A stretch of 10,231 bases of DNA from Nitrospirota bacterium. Lineage in GTDB: Bacteria > Nitrospirota > Nitrospiria > Nitrospirales > NS-4. Made by a program: the position numbers and the translations under genes. The notes beneath the pieces are model-generated. The model worked only from the letters and a program-made list of their open reading frames with translations, searched no databases and was not told the origin of the DNA. Shown here piece by piece: positions 6,490 through 10,231 of the stretch (the first letter of the stretch is position 1; each line of letters starts with the position of its first letter). The stretch is taken from the NCBI GenBank assembly GCA_005877525.1, contig VBON01000161.1, positions 1 to 10,231 of the forward strand, read 5' to 3'.

Positions 6490-6503
6490 CCTTTCATGAA
6501 AGG
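6490..6503. promoter_or_regulatory. 14-bp perfect palindrome over the DUF3309 ribosome binding site
   Basis: CCTTTCATGAAAGG is a perfect palindrome that ends at the AAGG of the DUF3309 Shine-Dalgarno. As RNA it could form a CCUUU/AAAGG stem with a CAUG loop and sequester the ribosome binding site. As DNA it has the symmetry of a dimeric repressor site. Which applies cannot be told from the sequence. Confidence 0.4.
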
Positions 6504-6521
6504 TGAGCCCCCACAAATAGC

Positions 6522-6532
6522 CCTATTGGGAG
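6522..6532. repeat. Second copy of an 11-bp direct repeat flanking the DUF3309 gene
   Basis: CCTATTGGGAG occurs here and at 6293-6303, where it forms part of the hairpin at 6287-6310. The two copies are 229 bp apart, on either side of the small DUF3309 gene. This could be coincidence or a short recombination scar. Confidence 0.35.
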
Positions 6533-6687
6533 ACCCCTAACAAGATCTCTCACGGGGACGCAAGATATAAATCAGGGGGGAAGACTGGATCAAATGTCGG
6601 TTTCCTAACCCTTTCGGTGAATTGGTTTCGGAGGCATTAAATGATGGAATGCTGTCACGGAAAACAACTCTATCCAGGAGGTGCGGA

Positions 6688-6960
6688 ATGCGGTATCCGT
6701 TGCTCATCGCGATCTTTATTCTTGGTCTCGGGAGTGCGGCCTGGGCTTCAGATAAAGATTTGGCCTTGACGGCTACGGTCTCCATGGAAGAAGCCATCAA
6801 GACCGCTACAGCGACCGTCCCCGGGGGAAAGCCCTATGAGGTCGACATGGGTAAGAAGAAGGGCCAGGCTGTCTACAAGGTCGAAATCGTTGACCCCTCC
6901 AAAAATACCCACAAGGTCTATGTTGACGCGCAAACGGGCAAGTTGGTCGTCGATCAATAA
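6688..6960 (+). CDS. Periplasmic PepSY domain protein
   Basis: This 90-aa protein has a signal peptide (MRYPLLIAIFILGLGSAAWA, cleavage probably after residue 20). A single PepSY domain follows (about 30-90): SMEEAIKTATATVPGG, then GQAVYKVEIVD, then HKVYVDAQTGKLV. This is the classical helix plus strand pattern ending in 'vDa.tG+v'. PepSY modules are thought to inhibit or bind proteases and to act as periplasmic binding domains; the partner here is unknown. The ATG at 6688 has a perfect AGGAGG 6 nt upstream (6676-6681). An upstream in-frame ATG at 6622 would put 22 polar residues before the signal peptide and is rejected. Only 2 nt separate its stop from the outer-membrane barrel gene, suggesting one transcript. 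A TATAAA at 6566-6571 upstream is a possible -10 without a matching -35. Confidence 0.92.
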   Translation: MRYPLLIAIFILGLGSAAWASDKDLALTATVSMEEAIKTATATVPGGKPYEVDMGKKKGQAVYKVEIVDPSKNTHKVYVDAQTGKLVVDQ

Positions 6961-6962
6961 GG

Positions 6963-7772
6963 ATGGTTGGACCGCCTCGCGCAACGGGGCGGTCCCCTTT
7001 CGCAAGGAATCGCCTTGTCGTTGCCCTGATCCTAGGCTTTTTCTTACTAGGTGCTTGGTCTAGAGTCATCGCGGCGGTTGAGTCGAATGTCGAAGAGGTT
7101 GAAAAGGGCTCTCCCACGCAAGTGGAAGATGCCTATCCATTAGAGTACAGAGAACTGGATGTTGAAGGCCTCTTCCGTTACGAACGGTTAAGTCACGGAC
7201 ATCGGTTTGTCCTCAGTCCTCGGCTGGAATACGGCTTTGCTCCCAAATGGCAAATCCGTCTCACCGCCCCCTTCTTTACGGGAATGGCCGACACAACGGG
7301 AAGCGGAAACCTTCAAGCCGAACTTCTTTGGAATTTCCAAACGGAAGCCTATTGGGTGCCCGCTCTCGCAGTCTCCATTGAAGGCGACTTTCCGACAGGG
7401 CACGCCGCTCAGGGCGTTGACACGACTCTGAAATTGTTGGCCAGTAAAACACTCGGCACCTGGATTGCCCGCCCACAAATCCATCTTAATTTGGCGTGGA
7501 CACATCACAGCGGCCGCATGCCGGACGAGCGCCCGGATCTTTACGGCCTTATTATCGGCTATAGCCAACACGTGACGGCACGCCTCATGATCGTTGCCGA
7601 CTATTTTCGCCAACAGTTGCCGTTGGCGGGTCGCACTGAGGATGTCGTTGAACTCGGCTTTCGCCGGGCGATGTCCGGCACGACCGTCGTCGCGCTGGGG
7701 GCCGGTTATGGCTTGAACAGCGATTCTCGAGATTTTCACATCCAAGCCGGAATCGAAGTGACCTTTAAGTAA
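6963..7772 (+). CDS. Outer-membrane beta-barrel protein (Phenol_MetA_deg/transporter-like)
   Basis: This 269-aa protein has an extended basic n-region (1-17), a hydrophobic core (LVVALILGFFLLGAW, 18-32) and a cleavage-like AA near 37-38. The rest is a run of amphipathic strands: LEYRELDVEGLFRYERL, RFVLSPRLEYGFAPKWQIRL, AVSIEGDFPTG, IHLNLAWTHH, YGLIIGYSQ, ARLMIVADYF and a final HIQAGIEVTFK. The GDFPTG turn and strand layout resemble the MetA-pathway (Phenol_MetA_deg) family of small outer-membrane barrels, which have no proven substrate. The terminal residue is K, not the usual F. No ATG, GTG or TTG occurs between 6963 and the end of the signal peptide, so this start is the only one available. 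It overlaps a GGA that is too close to serve as a proper ribosome binding site. Coupling to the PepSY gene 2 nt upstream is likely. Confidence 0.85.
   Translation: MVGPPRATGRSPFARNRLVVALILGFFLLGAWSRVIAAVESNVEEVEKGSPTQVEDAYPLEYRELDVEGLFRYERLSHGHRFVLSPRLEYGFAPKWQIRLTAPFFTGMADTTGSGNLQAELLWNFQTEAYWVPALAVSIEGDFPTGHAAQGVDTTLKLLASKTLGTWIARPQIHLNLAWTHHSGRMPDERPDLYGLIIGYSQHVTARLMIVADYFRQQLPLAGRTEDVVELGFRRAMSGTTVVALGAGYGLNSDSRDFHIQAGIEVTFK
6969..6995. terminator. Terminator-like hairpin over the first codons of the barrel gene
   Basis: A perfect 8-bp GC-rich stem, GGACCGCC (6969-6976) and GGCGGTCC (6988-6995) with an 11-nt loop, is followed by CCTTT. It begins 8 nt after the PepSY stop codon. By position it looks like a weak intrinsic terminator or attenuator for PepSY. 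It also covers codons 3-11 of the barrel gene, so it may limit initiation of that gene. Confidence 0.5.
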
Positions 7773-7828
7773 TGATGGTGGTGCTGTTACTGGGCAAAGA
7801 CTCACACGCGTGGTGCTCGGCCGTGCTC

Positions 7829-7845
7829 TTGACAGGTATTGACAG
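7829..7845 (+). promoter_or_regulatory. Tandem TTGACAG repeat in the leader of the universal stress gene
   Basis: TTGACAG occurs twice, at 7829-7835 and 7839-7845, spaced 10 bp apart (one helical turn). Each has a perfect -35 hexamer, but no -10 with correct spacing follows: TATAGT at 7847-7852 is too close. It could be an activator site on one face of the helix or part of an unusual promoter. The stretch 7773-7906 holds no gene. Confidence 0.3.
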
Positions 7846-7906
7846 CTATAGTGTGCCGGCGAGAGGATACTTCGGAAAAGAAAGCTGGCCAGGAAGGAGC
7901 TCGGTA

Positions 7907-8389
7907 ATGCGAATTCTCCTCACGGTTGACGATTCCGAGAACTCCCACCGAGCCGTCAGTTATGTCGGCTCCCTCCTGCGCCAAACGCCTGATGTGAGTC
8001 TCACTCTTTTTCACGTGCTCAAGCCCATGCCGCGAAAGCTGATGGAGCACGGTGGATCGGAGAATCCCGTCATCGAAGGACGATTGGGCGCACAACTCCG
8101 GGATGACCAGGATACCTGGTACCGTGCGGAACGGGAATCGGAGTGCCGCGTTCTGACAAAGGCCCAAGCGACACTGGAAAAGGCCGGCTTCGACACATCT
8201 CGTGTGGCTTTAAAGTTCGGCCATGAGGAAGACGTCGCCAGAAATATTCTTGAGGAGGCCGCTGCCGGAAAGTATGAAACCATCGTCATGGGGCGGCATG
8301 GGTCGTCGGGAATAAAACACATCTTCGGCGGCGGGGTGACCGATCAGGTGTTGCGCGACGCTCAGGATTTTGCAATCTGGGTCGTCTAG
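7907..8389 (+). CDS. Universal stress protein (UspA family)
   Basis: This 160-aa cytoplasmic protein has a single Usp domain. It begins with MRILLTVDDSENSHRAVSYV (first strand and the usual nucleotide-contacting D8/D9), has strand LTLFHVL (32-38), and ends with the ATP-binding-type loop MGRHGSSGIKHIFGGGVTDQ (128-147). The family motif G-x2-G-x9-G-(S/T) is present as G129, G132 and G142, but the S/T position is Gly (G143); a Thr follows at 145. Nucleotide binding may therefore be weakened. An upstream in-frame ATG at 7772 is rejected. The ATG at 7907 has AAGGAG 7 nt upstream and matches the family N-terminus. The gene follows the barrel gene by 134 bp, so it probably has its own promoter. It is expected to act in stress survival, but the exact target is unknown. 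Confidence 0.93.
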   Translation: MRILLTVDDSENSHRAVSYVGSLLRQTPDVSLTLFHVLKPMPRKLMEHGGSENPVIEGRLGAQLRDDQDTWYRAERESECRVLTKAQATLEKAGFDTSRVALKFGHEEDVARNILEEAAAGKYETIVMGRHGSSGIKHIFGGGVTDQVLRDAQDFAIWVV

Positions 8390-8447
8390 ACCTCCTTCCT
8401 CTACCATATAGCCTATTAGCCCAGTACTTATGAATACTGCCATGCAT

Positions 8448-8460
8448 GCAAACAGTTTGC
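8448..8460. promoter_or_regulatory. Short palindrome upstream of the PRC-barrel gene, possible operator
   Basis: GCAAAC-A-GTTTGC is a perfect inverted repeat with 6-bp arms, 85 bp before the PRC-barrel start, in a 155-bp region without genes (8390-8544). No convincing promoter hexamers were found next to it. Symmetry is the only evidence. Confidence 0.25.
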
Positions 8461-8544
8461 GAAAATAGACTGTGTGCCAAACATCTGCCCAAGAAGCTGG
8501 ATAAGGGGCGACAAAAAGGGGAGAGAAACCTTGAGGAGGTTAAC

Positions 8545-8988
8545 ATGCGAACATTGGGAATCGGCCTTGTTATCGCCGCGCTCTTGATCACCGTCGGAGT
8601 AGACCCGTCTGAAGCACGCGACAAAAGCGGAGTGCTCAAGGCGAGTAATTTGATTGGAAAGCGAGTTCAAAGTACAGAGGGCAAGAAACTTGGGGACGTC
8701 AAAGATCTTGTCATCAATCCCGGCGACGGCGACATCCAATACGTCGTTCTCGATTTCGGTGGATTCCTTGGCCTCGGCGACAAGTACTTCGCGGTTCCGT
8801 GGGAAGCGCTTCAATTGACTGAGGATCAAAAAGCCATCGTCCTCGATGTGAGCAAAAAAGATCTCAAGCAAGCCCCGGGGTTTGACAAAAACAACTGGCC
8901 GGATTTAGGGAGCCGCGATACCGCCATTGTCATCTATGAATTCTACGAGGTCCCGTTGCCGGATGAGATGCCGCCGATGAAGAAATAG
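8545..8988 (+). CDS. Exported PRC-barrel domain protein
   Basis: This 147-aa protein has a short signal peptide (hydrophobic residues 4-18, cleavage probably near SEA at 22-24). A PRC-barrel domain (about 30-105) follows: NLIGKRVQSTEGKKLGDVKD, then IQYVVLDFGGFLGLGDKYF and AVPWEALQL. This is the usual 'G..V....g..iG.i.dlvid...g...yvvl..gg.lg.g.k...vP...l' pattern. A C-terminal tail (106-147) ends in a basic KK. PRC barrels in the RimM and photosynthetic H-subunit families mediate protein contacts; exported versions like this are common in stress-related gene groups but have no proven role. The ATG at 8545 has GAGGAGGT just upstream (8533-8540). An earlier in-frame ATG at 8446 would hide the signal peptide and is rejected. 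It stands 155 bp after the stress gene and converges on tRNA-Lys. Confidence 0.92.
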   Translation: MRTLGIGLVIAALLITVGVDPSEARDKSGVLKASNLIGKRVQSTEGKKLGDVKDLVINPGDGDIQYVVLDFGGFLGLGDKYFAVPWEALQLTEDQKAIVLDVSKKDLKQAPGFDKNNWPDLGSRDTAIVIYEFYEVPLPDEMPPMKK

Positions 8989-9028
8989 GGGCAGAGGCAG
9001 GGCGAGATCATTTCATGGCGGATGAGAT

Positions 9029-9104
9029 TGGTGAGCCGCCTGGGACTCGAACCCAGGGCCCTCGCCTTAAAAGGGCGATGCTCTACCTACTGAGCTAGCG
9101 GCTC
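9029..9104 (-). tRNA. tRNA-Lys(UUU)
   Basis: The minus strand folds into a standard 76-nt cloverleaf. The acceptor is GAGCCGC/GCGGCTC (7 bp), followed by TA, D-stem GCTC/GAGC with loop AGTAGGTA, and anticodon stem TCGCC/GGCGA with loop CTTTTAA. The anticodon TTT is at 9069-9071. The variable loop is GGGCC, the T-stem CTGGG/CCCAG with loop TTCGAGT, the discriminator base is A, and CCA is encoded (9029-9031). No mismatch is seen in any stem. It reads AAA/AAG lysine codons. It follows purA on the same strand and has its own promoter. Confidence 0.98.
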
Positions 9105-9119
9105 ACCGCGGGAAGAGGG

Positions 9120-9148
9120 ACTCTAACACACCGCTTTCGGTCCTTCAA
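9120..9148 (-). promoter_or_regulatory. Sigma-70 promoter of tRNA-Lys
   Basis: On the minus strand, TTGAAG (9143-9148, 4 of 6) is followed by a 17-bp spacer and TAGAGT (9120-9125, 4 of 6). Transcription would start near 9112, about 8 nt before the mature tRNA 5' end at 9104. The site lies 30 bp after the purA stop codon. Confidence 0.55.
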
Positions 9149-9178
9149 TGTCGAGTTGCGGAGAAAGTGAAAAGAGAT

Positions 9179-10231
9179 TCAGGCGCTGTGCGCAGCAGGC
9201 CGGCGGCGGTGACGCAGAAGCGGATTCCGGAGCACGATCGTCTCATCCCGGCTAGATCCGGTGGAGACGATATCGATAGGACACTCAGCCAATTCTTCAA
9301 TCCGGGCGAGATACCGGCGCGCCTCTTTGGGCAACGCACGGTACGTCTTCGCCCCTGTCGTGGAGCCTGTCCATCCGGGCCAGGATTCGTAGATCGGTTC
9401 GCCGCTGGCCAGGGCCTTAGCGTCTTGCGGCATTTCTAAAACTTTACGTCCCGCGATCTTATATCCTACGCAAATTCGAATCTCACGGTGGCCGTCGAGC
9501 ACGTCCAACTTGGTCACCGCTAATGACGAAAGGCCGTTCACCCTGACGGCATACCGGACCATGACCGCATCATACCAACCGCAGCGACGCGCACGTCCGG
9601 TGGTGGCCCCAAATTCATTGCCCTGCGCTTGGAGGGTGCTTCCCACTTCATTTTTTAGTTCTGTCGGGAAGGGTCCGCTCCCTACACGTGTCGTATAGGC
9701 TTTGGCGATACCCAGGACGGCATCGATCGCGGTCGGCCCGATGCCGGTGCCGGTGCATGCGCCGCCCGCCGTGGCGCTCGATGATGTCACGAAGGGATAG
9801 GTGCCATGATCCACATCGAGGTGAGTACCCTGCGCGCCTTCCAGAAGGACTGTCTCGCCCTTCATGACCGCCCGGTGCACCAGGATGCCGGTATCCACAA
9901 TCAGGTCGCGCAGCCGTTCCGCATAGCTGAAATATTCCTGAAAGATCTTTTCGGCCTGAAATCCCGGGGCGTGATACACGGCCTCGAGCAGGGCATTTGT
10001 CTCGGCCATGTTGTCTTCGAGTTTTTGTCGGAAATATGGAGGATCTAGAAGATCGCCCATGCGAATCCCAATACGCGCCATCTTGTCCACATAGGCCGGG
10101 CCGATCCCCCGCCCGGTCGTGCCGATCAGCCGTCCGCCCTTCTGGGTTTCGCTGGCCTTGTCGATGGCTTTGTGGTACGGCATGATCACCTGCGCAGCCT
10201 TGCTGATGTACAGGCTCTTTTCCACGCGCAC
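9179..10231 (-). CDS. purA: Adenylosuccinate synthetase PurA, C-terminal part (5' end outside window)
   Basis: PurA catalyses GTP-dependent joining of IMP and aspartate to adenylosuccinate, the first committed step to AMP, in the cytoplasm. The 350 visible residues cover the protein from just before YISKAAQVIMPYHKAID to the C-terminus. Family signatures are all present: the IMP-binding loop GTTGRGIGPAY (about 37-47 of this part), EGAQGTHLDVDHGTYPFVTSS, TTGRARRCGWYDAV, the guanine-contacting TKLDVLDG, and near the end STGSSRDETIVLRNP. The N-terminal P-loop (GDEGKGK) and catalytic residues lie beyond 10231; about 85-90 residues are missing. The first readable GTG at the edge is not the true start. 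The usual end after 'LR.PF' is replaced by a basic tail LLRHRRRPAAHSA. tRNA-Lys follows on the same strand. Confidence 0.97.
   Translation of the reverse strand: MRVEKSLYISKAAQVIMPYHKAIDKASETQKGGRLIGTTGRGIGPAYVDKMARIGIRMGDLLDPPYFRQKLEDNMAETNALLEAVYHAPGFQAEKIFQEYFSYAERLRDLIVDTGILVHRAVMKGETVLLEGAQGTHLDVDHGTYPFVTSSSATAGGACTGTGIGPTAIDAVLGIAKAYTTRVGSGPFPTELKNEVGSTLQAQGNEFGATTGRARRCGWYDAVMVRYAVRVNGLSSLAVTKLDVLDGHREIRICVGYKIAGRKVLEMPQDAKALASGEPIYESWPGWTGSTTGAKTYRALPKEARRYLARIEELAECPIDIVSTGSSRDETIVLRNPLLRHRRRPAAHSA

Noticed and set aside
6566..6571. TATAAA as the -10 of a PepSY promoter
   Set aside because: No -35-like hexamer is found at 16-18 bp; left as a remark only.
7188..7805. 205-codon open frame on the minus strand opposite the barrel gene
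   Set aside because: It is antisense to a gene with signal peptide and beta-barrel strands; no ribosome binding site or recognisable motif.
7811..7828. TGGTGC...GTGCT as a second sigma-54 promoter before the stress gene
   Set aside because: The GG to GC distance is 11 bp instead of 10 and the flanking bases fit poorly.
9029..9106. Acceptor stem of tRNA-Lys starting two bases earlier (GTGAGCC pairing with GGCTCAC)
   Set aside because: It also pairs but leaves four bases before the D-stem; starting at 9104 gives the standard two, and then A73 and CCA fall in place.

Overview
This 10.2 kb window looks like a chromosomal segment of a Gram-negative bacterium. Nitrospira (Nitrospirota) is the most likely source. 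The reasons are an HpnH-type hopanoid radical SAM sequence, a DUF3309 peptide, a PRC-barrel protein, a PepSY protein, a universal stress protein and a purA/tRNA-Lys block, together with moderately high GC. The genus is inferred from the general character of these proteins; no search was run. There are no transposases, integrases, phage genes or CRISPR arrays.

Left part (1-3960). A minus-strand gene encodes an exported, membrane-anchored carboxypeptidase-regulatory-like protein (12-623). It diverges from a plus-strand gene of unknown function (711-1472) that probably starts with GTG on a near-leaderless mRNA. A minus-strand block follows: a broken hpnH (2840-3824), an Sm-like small protein 3 nt behind it (2441-2836), and a polytopic membrane protein (1500-2339). 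The hpnH copy carries two lesions, an apparent 32-nt deletion that shifts the frame and an in-frame amber codon. The rest of the gene, including its Shine-Dalgarno and start, is well preserved, so the damage looks recent or is an assembly artefact.

Middle (3961-6310). A small secreted beta-rich protein (3961-4359) is followed by a 280-bp non-coding stretch. This stretch holds a near-consensus sigma-54 promoter (4564-4580) and AT-rich palindromes about 160-200 bp further upstream that could bind an enhancer-binding protein. The promoter faces a two-gene operon: a soluble PAS histidine kinase (4640-5818) and an overlapping receiver-only response regulator (5805-6218). A perfect 9-bp hairpin lies between this operon and the convergent next gene.

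Right part (6327-9028). This is a set of small envelope and stress genes: a 50-aa DUF3309 membrane peptide (minus, 6327-6479), a periplasmic PepSY protein (6688-6960), an outer-membrane beta-barrel protein (6963-7772), a universal stress protein (7907-8389) and an exported PRC-barrel protein (8545-8988). PepSY and the barrel gene are 2 nt apart, and a strong hairpin covers the first codons of the barrel gene. The last two genes each have their own strong Shine-Dalgarno and a leader of more than 100 bp, so they are probably transcribed separately.

Right edge (9029-10231). A complete tRNA-Lys(UUU) gene with encoded CCA lies on the minus strand with its own promoter. Upstream of it is purA (adenylosuccinate synthetase), whose 5' part runs off the window.

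The most rewarding points are the doubly broken hpnH, the sigma-54 promoter in front of a kinase and receiver pair that has no output domain, and several hairpins and palindromes placed over translation-initiation regions. I see no clear evidence for a wholly new system. The nearest candidate is the sigma-54-driven phosphorelay.
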